Source: Candidatus Aminicenantes bacterium UBA6072
Lineage (GTDB): Bacteria > Acidobacteriota > Aminicenantia > UBA2199
Direction: 5' to 3'
Length of the DNA: 64,000 bases
NCBI GenBank assembly: GCA_002436105.1
Contig: DIXU01000010.1
Location: 1-64,000 of the forward strand
Below, in pieces: positions 1 through 9,275 of this stretch. Under the pieces are notes generated by a model that saw only the letters and a list, made by a program, of their open reading frames with translations, searched no databases and was not told the DNA's origin. How positions within the stretch are numbered: position 1 is the stretch's first letter; each line of letters opens with the position of its first letter. The translations under genes and the position numbers were made by a program.

Positions 1-1
1 C

Positions 2-1696
2 ATGTACGCCAACTTCAAGGTCGGCATCAGCCAGTTCCAGATGAACCTGGACTCCAAGACCGACCGTCCGTTCTACTACGACTTGTACACCTACCGCTAC
101 CTGGACAAGGGCGGCGCCTGGCGCACCCTGGACCACAACTCGCGCGACCGCTACAACTTCAACGCCGACGCCACCACCTTCATCGACGACTTCATGGGCA
201 CCCACGAGCTGAAGGTCGGCGGCGAGGCCCAGCTGGCCCGCGTCGGCTGGATGGTCTACGGCCGCCCCGACCCCATCTCCGGCTGCCACTACCAGGGCAT
301 GCTCGGCGAGGACTATTACTACTACGGCCTGGTGCTGAGCGGCGACGGCTTCGACCGCAAGGACAACATGGACGACTACTTCGCGTTCGTCCAGGACACC
401 TGGCGCGTCAACCGCCACCTGACCGTCAACCTCGGCCTGCGCCTGGAGTACAACTCGCTCTCCTGGCCGGTGCAGGGCGAGGGCGGCGCCTTCCAGCTTC
501 CCGGCGCCCTCAGCTACCTGACGGTCAACCGCTCGATCACCGAGAAGACCAAGGGGCTGGAATGGACCACCCTGGCCCCGCGCATCGGCGCCATCTACGA
601 CCTGACCGGAGACAACAAGACCCTGCTGAAGGCCTCCTGGTCGCGCTACACCATGGCCAACCAGACCGGCTGGATCAACATCGCCCACCCCAACGGCTGG
701 GTCGGGTACATCGTCTTCCTCAATCCCGACGGCACGCAGATCCCCAACACCGAATCGGTCTGGTCGGTCCCCTCGGGCACCAAGGTCGGCTACAAGGACT
801 ACAAGCTCTCGGCGCCCTATGTCGATGAGCTGACCGTCGGCCTCGAGCGCGAGCTGTTCACCGACTGGTCGGCGGGCGCCCGCTTCATCCGCAAGTGGGA
901 CCGCAACCTGGTCCACCAGGTCGACGCGGCGCAGCTCGACATGGACAAGCTGATGGCCACCGGCGAGCTCGACTGGAGCAAGAACTGGATCACCAAGACC
1001 ACGGTCGATCCCTTTGATGGCAAGACCGTCACCTTCTACAGCAAGAAGAACACCGCCGTCAGCGAGATCTACATCGTCAACCCGCCGGGCGCCGAGCGCG
1101 ACTACACCGGCCTGGAGCTCACCCTGAACAAGCGTTTCAGCCGCGGCTGGGCGCTGAACACCTCCTACGTCTACGGCGAGGGCAAGGGCCTCATCGACCA
1201 GGGCCGCGGCAGCGCCGCGCTGGGCACCTCCGGCCTGTTCGGCAATCCCAACGCCCACGTCAACGCCTACGGCGTCCTCGACCTCGACTCCACCCACCAG
1301 TTCAAGGTGCAGGGCATGGTCTCCGGCCCGCTGGGCATCAATCTCAGCGGCTACTTCCGCTACATGAGCGGCGGCACCTATACGCGCACGATCAACTCCT
1401 TCTACCTGGGCGTCCCCGTCACCCAGAGCCGCTCCGGCGCGACCATCTTCGCCGAGGAACGCGGCACGCGCCGCCTGCCCGACGCCGTGCGCCTCGACCT
1501 GCGCCTGGAGAAGACCTTCAAGATCAAGAACGTGGTCCTGAGCGCCTTCGCCGACTGCTTCAACGTCTTCAACCAGGGCGTGGCCACCTCGGTCTGGACC
1601 AACTCCAGCAACCAGAGGACCTATGCCTTCGACCGCATGATGACCATCAACGACCCGCGCATGTTCCAGCTGGGAGCCCGCATCGAGTTCAACTAG
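2..1696 (+). CDS. TonB-dependent receptor, C-terminal barrel (5' truncated)
   Basis: This is the C-terminal 564 residues of an outer-membrane TonB-dependent, Oar-like receptor; the frame is open to the window edge, so the plug and N-terminal part are missing. Repeated amphipathic strand patterns rich in aromatic residues are visible, such as DYFAFVQDTWRVNRHLTVNLG followed by the LRLEYN strand near residue 150, a typical barrel signature. The middle and end contain more strand/turn units (VDELTVGLERELF, LELTLNKRFSRGWALNTSYVYG). The protein ends with EFN. Full-length family members are about 1000 residues. The substrate cannot be deduced. A strong terminator follows directly, so the gene ends its own transcription unit. 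Confidence 0.85.
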   Translation: MYANFKVGISQFQMNLDSKTDRPFYYDLYTYRYLDKGGAWRTLDHNSRDRYNFNADATTFIDDFMGTHELKVGGEAQLARVGWMVYGRPDPISGCHYQGMLGEDYYYYGLVLSGDGFDRKDNMDDYFAFVQDTWRVNRHLTVNLGLRLEYNSLSWPVQGEGGAFQLPGALSYLTVNRSITEKTKGLEWTTLAPRIGAIYDLTGDNKTLLKASWSRYTMANQTGWINIAHPNGWVGYIVFLNPDGTQIPNTESVWSVPSGTKVGYKDYKLSAPYVDELTVGLERELFTDWSAGARFIRKWDRNLVHQVDAAQLDMDKLMATGELDWSKNWITKTTVDPFDGKTVTFYSKKNTAVSEIYIVNPPGAERDYTGLELTLNKRFSRGWALNTSYVYGEGKGLIDQGRGSAALGTSGLFGNPNAHVNAYGVLDLDSTHQFKVQGMVSGPLGINLSGYFRYMSGGTYTRTINSFYLGVPVTQSRSGATIFAEERGTRRLPDAVRLDLRLEKTFKIKNVVLSAFADCFNVFNQGVATSVWTNSSNQRTYAFDRMMTINDPRMFQLGARIEFN

Positions 1697-1723
1697 GCTC
1701 AAGGCTCCATTTAACTGCTCTTC

Positions 1724-1755
1724 GGGGGGGCACTGCGGTGCCCCCCTTTTTTTTT
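1724..1755 (+). terminator. Rho-independent terminator
   Basis: A perfect 9-bp stem (GGGGGGCAC paired with GTGCCCCCC, loop TGCG) is followed by nine T residues. It lies 28 bases after the stop of the TonB receptor and directly before the promoter of the next gene. Confidence 0.93.
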
Positions 1756-1757
1756 GC

Positions 1758-1786
1758 TTGCCGGTAATCCCGTTCTATGGAATAAT
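1758..1786 (+). promoter_or_regulatory. Promoter of first sulfatase-TPR gene, probably leaderless
   Basis: TTGCCG and AATAAT are separated by 17 bp. The -10 hexamer ends six bases before the GTG at 1793, so transcription should start at or within a base or two of the start codon. The -35 begins only three bases after the upstream terminator's T-run. Confidence 0.6.
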
Positions 1787-1792
1787 CCGGGT

Positions 1793-4132
1793 GTGAACTC
1801 CGCGTCCAATCGCTCTCTCGTAGCCGGACATCGCCGCTTGTGGCTGGCCGCCGGCATCGCGGCGCTGCTGGCGGCGCTGGCCTTCTGGCTGTTGCGCCCA
1901 GGCTCGCCGGTCCATACCGGCGCCGGCAGCCCCGAGCGCTGGAACGTGGTGCTGGTGACCATCGATACGCTGCGCGCCGATCACGTCGGCGCCTACGGGA
2001 CGGGGAAGGCCCTCACGCCGGTACTCGACGCCCTGGCCGGCGACGGCGTGCGTTTTGAGCACTGCGTCGCCCAGGCGCCGCTCACCCTGCCCTCGCACGC
2101 CTCGCTGCTGTCGGCCACCCAGCCGTTGTTCCACCGCGTCCGCGACAATGGGACCTTTCGCGTGCCGCCGGAGCTGGACCTGATCAGCGAAGTGCTGAAG
2201 GAAAACGGTTTTGCCACCGCCGCCTTTATCGGCGGCTATGTACTGCACGGCAAGTGGGGGCTGAACCAGGGGTTCGACCATTATTCCGACCGCTTCGAGC
2301 CCGGCCCGGGGCGCGACCTGGTGCTGCTGGCCAAGAAGCCGGCCGCTGAGGTGCTCGCCGACGCCCGCGCCTGGCTGGAGGAGAACGGCGGGCGCCGGTT
2401 CTTCGCCTGGATCCACCTCTACGATCCCCATTTCCCATATGAGCCGCCGGCGCCCTTCGATCAACGCTGTCCCGACGAACCCTATCGTGGCGAGGTGGAA
2501 TACGCCGACCATGAACTGGGGCTGTTCTTCGATTACCTGCGGCAAAAAGGATGGTACGACCGCACCCTGGTGGCGGTCACCGCCGACCACGGCGAGGGAT
2601 TGGACGACCACGGCGAGCAGAAGCACGGCTATTTCCTGTATGAAACGACCATGCATGTGCCGCTCATCCTGCGCGCCCCGGCTCCCTTCGCCGCCAGGAC
2701 CGTAGCGCAGACGGTGCAGCTGATCGACGTGGCGCCGACCATTCTCGATTTGCTGGGCATCACCGCGCCCCGGGGCTGGCAGGGCAAGACGATGGGGCGG
2801 CTGCTGGCGGGGAAGGAGGACGAGCGCTTCGGGACCGCCTATTGCGAGACCTGGTACCCGCGCCTGCATTACGGCTGGTCGCAGCTGCAGGCGTTCTATG
2901 CCCATGGGAAAAAATACATCTTTTCTCCCCGCGACGAGCTGTACGACCTGCGCCGGGACCCGGACGAAAAGCGCAACCTGGCCGGCGAGCAACCGCGCCA
3001 ACGCGCCGAGCTGCGGGGACGCGCGCTGGCCTTCATGCAGGCCGCGGGGCGCAACGCCCTGACGCCGGGGAGTATCCAGGCGATGGACGCGGAAGACCGG
3101 CGCCGGCTGGCGGCGCTCGGTTACCTGGGCGGCGCGCTGCCGCTGACGGGCGATGACGCCCCGCTGGCCGACCCCAAGGACAAGCTGCCCGATTATGTCG
3201 CGTTCGGCAAGGCCGTGGCGCTGCTGGGCGAAGACCGCTGGCAGGAGGCGCTGGACGCCGCCCGCGGCATCGTCGAGCGCAACCCGGGATTCGCCGACGC
3301 GGTGAACCTGGAGGGCAACGCCCTGTTCGCGGGCGGGCGCCACGAACAGGCCCTGGAGGCGTTCCGCCGCGCCCTGGCGCTCAAGCCCGAGGACGCCAAC
3401 AATCGCCTCGACCTGCTGAAAACACTGGAAAAGCTGAACCGGCTGGAGGATGCCGCTTCCGAGGCCCGGCGCTTTCTCCGCGACGCTCCCGGCGATTCCA
3501 CGCTGCTGGCCGCCCTGGGGCGCATCCTGCTGGCGCAACAGCGGGACGAGGAGGGGCTGGGCGTCCTGCAGCAGGCCCTGGCGGCCGACCCCGGCATCTA
3601 TCCCCGGATCAACCGGGCCGCCGAAGTCCTGATCGCCCGCCAGGGCTTCTCCACGGCCCAACAGCTCCTGCAGGGGATCCTGTCCGTCCAGCCGCGGGCG
3701 GCGGGCAGCCATTACCTGCTGGGGCAGATCGCGGAGGGCCGGCAGCAACCGGAGGCGGCCATGGCATCCTATCGCCGCGAGCTGGAGATCGACGACCGGC
3801 ATTTCCCGGCGGCGGTCAACCTGGCCAACCTGCTGAAGCAGGCGGGGCGGTTCGACGAGGCGGCCCGTTATTATCGCGCGGCCATCGACGCCAACCCCAT
3901 GCTGAAGATGCCCCGCTTCCACCTGGCCGAGATCATGCTGCGCCGGGGAGGGGATCTTGCCGGCGCCGTCGACCTCTGCCTGCGGGGGATCGGGATCGAG
4001 CCGCAGGACCGCGACACCCTGTTCGGCTATTTCGTCCTGACCAACCTCTACGCCGCCCTGGGCGACAGCGCGCGCCGTGATTTCTACACTCGCCAGGGGG
4101 AAAAGCTGATCGCTGGCCTGGATCGGCGCTGA
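1793..4132 (+). CDS. Membrane-anchored sulfatase-like hydrolase with TPR domain (paralogue 1)
   Basis: An alkaline-phosphatase-superfamily protein of about 779 residues. An N-terminal membrane segment (about residues 18-35) is followed by a sulfatase-type catalytic domain: metal-binding IDTLRADH (Asp about 58), the nucleophile loop PLTLPSH (Thr about 98), and ADHGEGLDDHG. The C-terminal half (from about 470) is a TPR array. The residue that is Cys or Ser in true sulfatases is Thr, so formylglycine activation is unlikely; a phospho- or sulfo-hydrolase or transferase using Thr is an inference. I chose GTG 1793 because the only longer option, TTG 1754, lies inside the upstream terminator. No Shine-Dalgarno is visible. 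It is a tandem paralogue of the next gene, 54 bases away. Confidence 0.85.
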   Translation: MNSASNRSLVAGHRRLWLAAGIAALLAALAFWLLRPGSPVHTGAGSPERWNVVLVTIDTLRADHVGAYGTGKALTPVLDALAGDGVRFEHCVAQAPLTLPSHASLLSATQPLFHRVRDNGTFRVPPELDLISEVLKENGFATAAFIGGYVLHGKWGLNQGFDHYSDRFEPGPGRDLVLLAKKPAAEVLADARAWLEENGGRRFFAWIHLYDPHFPYEPPAPFDQRCPDEPYRGEVEYADHELGLFFDYLRQKGWYDRTLVAVTADHGEGLDDHGEQKHGYFLYETTMHVPLILRAPAPFAARTVAQTVQLIDVAPTILDLLGITAPRGWQGKTMGRLLAGKEDERFGTAYCETWYPRLHYGWSQLQAFYAHGKKYIFSPRDELYDLRRDPDEKRNLAGEQPRQRAELRGRALAFMQAAGRNALTPGSIQAMDAEDRRRLAALGYLGGALPLTGDDAPLADPKDKLPDYVAFGKAVALLGEDRWQEALDAARGIVERNPGFADAVNLEGNALFAGGRHEQALEAFRRALALKPEDANNRLDLLKTLEKLNRLEDAASEARRFLRDAPGDSTLLAALGRILLAQQRDEEGLGVLQQALAADPGIYPRINRAAEVLIARQGFSTAQQLLQGILSVQPRAAGSHYLLGQIAEGRQQPEAAMASYRRELEIDDRHFPAAVNLANLLKQAGRFDEAARYYRAAIDANPMLKMPRFHLAEIMLRRGGDLAGAVDLCLRGIGIEPQDRDTLFGYFVLTNLYAALGDSARRDFYTRQGEKLIAGLDRR

Positions 4133-4150
4133 CCATTCCCCTGGGGCGGA

Positions 4151-4180
4151 TTGCCCGGCACCCCGCGTCTGTGGTAAACT
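4151..4180 (+). promoter_or_regulatory. Promoter of second sulfatase-TPR gene, probably leaderless
   Basis: TTGCCC and TAAACT are separated by 18 bp, and the -10 ends exactly six bases before the ATG at 4187. This is the same arrangement as upstream of paralogue 1. No Shine-Dalgarno precedes the start. Confidence 0.6.
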
Positions 4181-4186
4181 CAGAAA

Positions 4187-6508
4187 ATGACAGCTTTCTT
4201 TTCATCACGATACCGGACGCGGCGCTTGTGGATCGTCGCCGGGATCCTAGCGAGTTTGGCGGCGGCAACCTGGCTGGCCTTGGGCCTCAGGGTCCGGCCG
4301 GGGTCCTTCCGGCGCTCGCCGGATCTCAACGTCATCCTGATCACCATCGATACCCTGCGCGCCGACCATGTCAGCGCCTACGGCGGCGACCGGGCCCGGA
4401 CGCCGGTCCTCGACTCCCTGGCCGCCGAGGGGGCGCGTTTCGACCATTGCGTCGCCCAGGTGCCGCTCACCCTCCCTTCCCACACCTCGTTGCTCTCCTC
4501 CACCTACCCGCAGTTCAACCAGGTGCGGGACAACGGCGGTTTCCAGGTGCCGGAACAGCTGAACCTGATCAGCGAGGTCATGAAGCAAAGGGGCGCGGCC
4601 ACCGCCGCCTTCATCGGCGCTTTCGTGCTGCACGGCAAATGGGGGCTCAACCAGGGATTCGACGTCTACTCGGACCGCTTTGACCCGGCCCGCTACGGCA
4701 GGATCCTGCTGGAGAACGAGAAGCGCGCCGACGAAGTGCTGGGCGATGCCCGGCAGTGGCTGCAAGCGATCGGCAAACGGAGGTTTTTCGCCTGGATCCA
4801 CCTCTATGATCCCCACTCCCCCTACGATCCTCCCGAGCCTTTCGAGCGCGGCACTCCCCGCGCCGCCTATCGCGGCGAGGTGGAATACACCGACCACGAA
4901 CTGGGCAAGTTCGTCTCCTTCCTGAAGGAGCAAGGGCTGTACGACAATTCGCTGATCGTTGTCGCCGCCGACCACGGCGAGGGGCTGGGCGATCACGACG
5001 AGGACGGCCACGGCATGTTCCTCTACGAGACGACGATCCGCGTGCCCCTGATCATCCGCGCGCCGCGGCCCTTCGCCCGCCGCGCGGTCGGGGAGATGGT
5101 GGAGCTGGTCGACATGGCGCCGACGATTCTCGACCTGCTCGCCATCCCCGTCCCCAGGGAGTGGCAGGGGCGCTCCCTCTGGCCGCTGCTGAGCGGCAAG
5201 GCCGGCGAGAAGGCCGGGAATGCCTATAGCGAGACCTTTTATCCCCGTTTCCACTACGGCTGGTCGAGCCTGCAGTCGTTCAGCAGCGGCAAGCTGAAGT
5301 ACATCCTGGCCCCGCGCGATGAACTGTACGACCTGGCCGGCGATCCCCACGAGAGCCAGGAACTGGCCGGTGACCCGCGGCGCCGCGACCTGCGCGGGCG
5401 GTTGCTGGACTTCGTCAGCCGCAGCTCGCGCGGGGCGCTGAGCCACCTGGCGGGCCGGCAGATGAGCCCCGAGGACCAGCGGCGGCTGGCCGCCCTGGGC
5501 TACCTGAGCGGGACCGTGAAGGTCGATGAAACCCGGCCGCTGGCCGATCCCAAGGACAAGATCGCCGCCAGCAACTCGCTGACCCGGGCGACCTACCTGC
5601 TCGAGGAGAAGCAACCCGACGCGGCGGCCCAAATCCTCGAGGATCTTATTCGCCAGGAACCGGAGCTCGCCGACGCCTGGAGCCTGCTGGGCAACGTCAA
5701 CCTGAAGCGGGGCCGCAAGCAGCAGGCGCTCGATTCCTTCCGCCGCGCCCTGGCCCTGAAGCCCGACAACAATTTCCTCATGCTCAATATCGTCAAGACG
5801 CTGGCGGGATCGGGGGAGGTCGCCGCCGCCGCCGATGAGAACCTCCGTTTCCTGAAGTCCTTTCCCGGGGACCCGGCGCTGCTGGAGCAGCTGGGCTACA
5901 TCCGGCTGCTGCAGGACCGGACCGACGAGGCGCTGAAGATCCTGAACCAGGCGCTGGCCCTTGACCCGACGGCCCCGCAGTTGGCCAACCTGATCGCCGA
6001 GGCGCTGATCCGCAAGGGCGACCATGCCGCTGCGGAGGAGATCCTGCAGCGCGGATTACGCGAAAACCCGCGCACGCGCAACAGCCATTACCTGCTGGCG
6101 CAGGTGCAGGAGGCGCTGGCGCGGCCCGACCAGGCCATCGACCTCTACCGCAAGGAACTGGAGATCAACGAGGGAAAATTCCAGGCGGCTGTCAACCTGG
6201 CCAACCTGCTGAAGCAGGCGGGGGGGTTCGGCGAGGCGGCCCGTTATTATCGCATGGCCATCGACGCCAACGACGCGCTGAAGATGCCCCGCTTCCACCT
6301 GGCCGAGATCATGCTGCGCGAAGGGCGGGACCTGGAGCAGGCGGTCGCCCTGTGCCTGGCCGGGATCGAGCTCTTGCCGCGTGACCGCGAGACGCTGTTC
6401 GGCTACTTCGTCCTGACCAACCTCTACGCCGCCCTGGGCAATTCAGCCCGCCGCGATTTCTATACCCGCGAGGGGGAAAAGCTGATCGCCGAGCTGGAAA
6501 AGAAATAA
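4187..6508 (+). CDS. Membrane-anchored sulfatase-like hydrolase with TPR domain (paralogue 2)
   Basis: 773 residues with the same order as the preceding gene: an N-terminal membrane anchor (about residues 13-34), a sulfatase-like catalytic domain (ITIDTLRADH with Asp 55, PLTLPSH with Thr 95, ADHGEGLGDHDEDGHG), then TPR repeats from about residue 460 to the end. Long stretches match paralogue 1, including the segment around LKMPRFHLAEIMLR near the C-terminus, which indicates tandem duplication. The catalytic domain should face the periplasm. As in its sister, Thr replaces the Cys/Ser that sulfatases convert to formylglycine. The stop codon is followed with no gap by a 32-bp sequence that recurs inverted at 32016. 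Confidence 0.86.
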   Translation: MTAFFSSRYRTRRLWIVAGILASLAAATWLALGLRVRPGSFRRSPDLNVILITIDTLRADHVSAYGGDRARTPVLDSLAAEGARFDHCVAQVPLTLPSHTSLLSSTYPQFNQVRDNGGFQVPEQLNLISEVMKQRGAATAAFIGAFVLHGKWGLNQGFDVYSDRFDPARYGRILLENEKRADEVLGDARQWLQAIGKRRFFAWIHLYDPHSPYDPPEPFERGTPRAAYRGEVEYTDHELGKFVSFLKEQGLYDNSLIVVAADHGEGLGDHDEDGHGMFLYETTIRVPLIIRAPRPFARRAVGEMVELVDMAPTILDLLAIPVPREWQGRSLWPLLSGKAGEKAGNAYSETFYPRFHYGWSSLQSFSSGKLKYILAPRDELYDLAGDPHESQELAGDPRRRDLRGRLLDFVSRSSRGALSHLAGRQMSPEDQRRLAALGYLSGTVKVDETRPLADPKDKIAASNSLTRATYLLEEKQPDAAAQILEDLIRQEPELADAWSLLGNVNLKRGRKQQALDSFRRALALKPDNNFLMLNIVKTLAGSGEVAAAADENLRFLKSFPGDPALLEQLGYIRLLQDRTDEALKILNQALALDPTAPQLANLIAEALIRKGDHAAAEEILQRGLRENPRTRNSHYLLAQVQEALARPDQAIDLYRKELEINEGKFQAAVNLANLLKQAGGFGEAARYYRMAIDANDALKMPRFHLAEIMLREGRDLEQAVALCLAGIELLPRDRETLFGYFVLTNLYAALGNSARRDFYTREGEKLIAELEKK

Positions 6509-6752
6509 GTGTCAGTGACAGTGTCAGTGTCAGCAGGAGGTCTTTCAAGCCTTAGTGGTAGTGATCGTGATAGTGGTAGTTGGAGAAGAAGGAAATCCAG
6601 GGTCAGTGTTAGTGATCCTGTTCGCAGAAAAATGATCAATCTGGAGACGTTAGAGGGCAATGGTTGGCAAGACACTGAATCTGCTATGGCCTTTTCCTGC
6701 TAACCTCTAACGTCTAACGTCTAACGTCTGACGTCTGACGTCTAACGTCTCC
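6509..6752. repeat. Intergenic composite repeat between convergent genes
   Basis: The spacer between two convergent sulfatase-TPR genes is built of short degenerate tandem units. It starts with GTGTCAGTGACAGTGTCAGT-type units (6509-6540, an exact 32-bp match, inverted, to 32016-32047). It continues with AGTGGTAGTGATCGTGATAG-type units (6554-6620). It ends with ACGTCTAACGTCTGACGTCT-type units (6700-6752), whose inverse partner GAGACGTTAGAGG lies at 6641-6656. No gene is credible here. Confidence 0.8.
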
Positions 6753-6767
6753 ATGTCCATCCAGTTC

Positions 6768-9266
6768 TCAGGAACCGGCTTCGCGCTCGAGGGACGCCAG
6801 CTGGTCGCGCTCGGAAGGGGAAAGCCGATCGAAGTGGTTCCGGCGCAGCGTTGCCAGCGTCTGCCGGGCCGCGCCCCTGCGGTTGATGCGCAGCTGGGCG
6901 ATGGCCAGGTTGAAATAGGTGTTGACGAACTCCGGATCGCTGGCGAGCGCCCGGCGAAAATAGCGGATGGCCTCCTCGCTGTCCCCGAGGTACAGCCGGA
7001 CTGCCCCCAAACCGTTCAGCGCGGTGATCAGCTGGTCATCAACGGCCAGCGCCCTGGAGAAGAACTCCCCGGCCCGGCGCAGGCTTTGCCGGTCCTGGCG
7101 CTGGCGGAAGAGGGTCAGGTGCAGGGTGCCGAGGCCGCTCAGGGCCAGGGCCTGCTTCGGGTCGATTTCCAGGGCGCGCTCGAACGAGCGCAGCGCATCG
7201 TCGCCCCGGCCGCGGTCGAGCTGGGCCAGGCCGAGCTGTGTCCAGTGGGCGGGATGGCCTCCCTGATCGCCGACCAGCTCCCGCAGCAGGCCTTCGGCCA
7301 TTTCCGGTCGGCCCAGCTTGACCAGCAGCTTGGCCGCCTGGCCGCGGACGTCGGCCGGGATGCTCTTGGCATCGGGCGCGGCGGCATCCAGCAGCCGGCG
7401 CAGCGTGGCCAGGGCCTGGTCGGGCCGGCCCGCTTCGATGTGCAGGTCGGCCAGGGCGATCGCCAGCTTGCGATCGCCGGGCTCCAGGTCCCAGGCTTTC
7501 TGGAAATGGCCGATGGCCAGGTCGATCTTTTTCTGGCCGTGGTAGAGCTCGCCCAGCATCAGGTGGGCTTCCACGGAGCGCGCATCCATGGCCAGGGTGA
7601 GCTGCGCCGTCTCCTCGGTCCGGCGCTCATCGCCGCGATTGCGGTAGAAGGTCGCCAGCAGCAGGGCAAAGCGCGACGTCTCGGGAAAGCGCGCGATGGC
7701 TTCGCGCAGGACCGCCTGGATGGCCACCGGGTCCTTGCGCGCCAGCGCCAGCTCGTACGCCGTATCGTGGAACTGGGGCAGCTTGCGGTCGAGTCCGCTG
7801 GCCCGCAGTGCGTCGAGTTGCTGCTCCGCGCCTTCCAGGCTGCCGGCACGGATTGTTTCCCTGGTTTTCAGCAGCCGGTTCATCGGTCCGATCCCGTCCT
7901 TGGGATCCTCGTTGGCTCCCTTCAGGAACGGGCGGTCGCTCGAGGCGAAATACCCCAGGGTGCGAAGGCGGGCCTGGTCCTGGCGGGTCTGCTGCGAACG
8001 CAGCGCCGCCTTGCCGGCAGGCACTGTCCGCTCAAGGTAGCTGTCCAGGTCGCGGGCCAGCTGCTTGGCCCGGGCGTTCCTTTTCAGGTAGAGATTGTCC
8101 TTTTCCAGGGGGTCGGACGCCAGGTCGTACAGTTCGGGGCGGGGCAGGGAGATGTACTTGAGTCGGCCGCTCAGCAGGCCCGAGAGCGGGGCCCAGCCCA
8201 TCTCCTCCATCCCGTACAGGCTTTCGAAGTACAGGGCGGGCGCCGGCCGCCCTGGATCCTCGTCGCCGGCCAGCAGCGGGGCGAGGCTGCGGCCCTGGAT
8301 GCCGGCGGGAAGCGGCAGGCGGTACAGTTCCAGCAGGGTGGGCAGCACGTCGACCAGCCCCACGGCCTGCGCGACGACCCGCTGGGCGGCGAAGAGGCGC
8401 CTGTGGTGAAAGATGAGCGGCACGCGCAGCGTCTCCTCGTAGCAAAACACCCCGTGGCCGCTCTCGTCGTGCTCGCCGAAGCCCTCGCCATGGTCGCCGG
8501 CGGCCACCACCAGCGTGTTCTTCAGCAGGCCGCGGCGGTCGAGCTCCTGCAGCATGCGGCCGATGGTATCGTCCATGAAGGCGATCTCGCCGCGGTACGG
8601 GTCGTCGGCGAAACGCTCGCGGAACGGCGCCGGCGGTTCGTAGGGGGCATGGGGGTCGTAGAGGTGCACCCAGCAGAAAAACGGCAAGGAGGGGGAGCGG
8701 TCGAGCCAGCGGCTGAATTTGGCGAATACCTTGTCGGCGGATATTTCCGAGCGGTAGGTGGTATCGCCCTCCGGCTTGTCCAGGGCGTCGTCGTAGCCGG
8801 CGAACCCCTGCGCCAGGCCGAACTTTTTCTCTAGGACATACGCGGCGATCATGGCCATGGTGGAGTAGCCGGCCTGGCGGAATACTTCGGCCAGGGTGGT
8901 TTCCTCGGGGCGCAGCGCATAGGTGCCGTTGTTGCGGACCTGGTGGGCCTGCGGCTCGCGCCCGGTCATCAGCGTGACATGGGCCGGCAGGGTCAGCGGC
9001 GCCGAAGTGTAGGCGCGGTCGAAGCGCACCCCTTCCCGGGCCAGCCGGTCCAGGTGCGGGGTGGCGGCGCGGACGTCGCCGTAGGCGCCGATGCGGTCGG
9101 CGCGGGTGGTATCAAGGGTGATCAGCAGCAGGTTGGTCCCGCCGCCGCCGGCGTCGGGGGGACGGCCCCCTTTCCTGCAGGCGCCGCCGAGCAGCAGCAG
9201 GGTGAGCCATGCCGCCATGCCGCCCAGGCGCAGCGCCGCGCCGGCGTTCATCCGCTGGGCGCCCAT
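6768..9266 (-). CDS. Lipoprotein sulfatase-like hydrolase with TPR domain (paralogue 3)
   Basis: 832 residues. The N-terminus is a hydrophobic signal ending LLLLGGAC, with a plausible though not classical lipobox (Cys 30). The catalytic domain has ITLDTTRADRIGAYG (Asp 52), PLTLPAH (Thr 92 at the nucleophile position) and AGDHGEGFGEHDESGHG. TPR repeats occupy roughly residues 450-820. It is the last gene of a minus-strand operon with two GWxTD proteins and a secreted TPR protein, starting 9 bases after the stop of the latter. It is more diverged than the two plus-strand paralogues are from each other. A second possible start (Met 6) lies 15 bases downstream. Confidence 0.85.
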   Translation of the reverse strand: MGAQRMNAGAALRLGGMAAWLTLLLLGGACRKGGRPPDAGGGGTNLLLITLDTTRADRIGAYGDVRAATPHLDRLAREGVRFDRAYTSAPLTLPAHVTLMTGREPQAHQVRNNGTYALRPEETTLAEVFRQAGYSTMAMIAAYVLEKKFGLAQGFAGYDDALDKPEGDTTYRSEISADKVFAKFSRWLDRSPSLPFFCWVHLYDPHAPYEPPAPFRERFADDPYRGEIAFMDDTIGRMLQELDRRGLLKNTLVVAAGDHGEGFGEHDESGHGVFCYEETLRVPLIFHHRRLFAAQRVVAQAVGLVDVLPTLLELYRLPLPAGIQGRSLAPLLAGDEDPGRPAPALYFESLYGMEEMGWAPLSGLLSGRLKYISLPRPELYDLASDPLEKDNLYLKRNARAKQLARDLDSYLERTVPAGKAALRSQQTRQDQARLRTLGYFASSDRPFLKGANEDPKDGIGPMNRLLKTRETIRAGSLEGAEQQLDALRASGLDRKLPQFHDTAYELALARKDPVAIQAVLREAIARFPETSRFALLLATFYRNRGDERRTEETAQLTLAMDARSVEAHLMLGELYHGQKKIDLAIGHFQKAWDLEPGDRKLAIALADLHIEAGRPDQALATLRRLLDAAAPDAKSIPADVRGQAAKLLVKLGRPEMAEGLLRELVGDQGGHPAHWTQLGLAQLDRGRGDDALRSFERALEIDPKQALALSGLGTLHLTLFRQRQDRQSLRRAGEFFSRALAVDDQLITALNGLGAVRLYLGDSEEAIRYFRRALASDPEFVNTYFNLAIAQLRINRRGAARQTLATLRRNHFDRLSPSERDQLASLEREAGS

Positions 9267-9275
9267 GCCGGTGAA

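Noticed and set aside
1754..1792. TTG 1754 as start of the first sulfatase gene
   Set aside because: It lies in the T-run of a terminator and upstream of the gene's own promoter.
1775..3922. 715-codon open frame on the minus strand
   Set aside because: It is antisense to a well-supported sulfatase-TPR gene; its translation is low-complexity Gly/Arg/Gln text with no motif, as expected opposite GC-rich coding DNA.
6753..8834. 693-codon open frame on the plus strand
   Set aside because: Antisense to sulfatase paralogue 3, which has full motifs; it begins inside a repeat arm and has no domain pattern.
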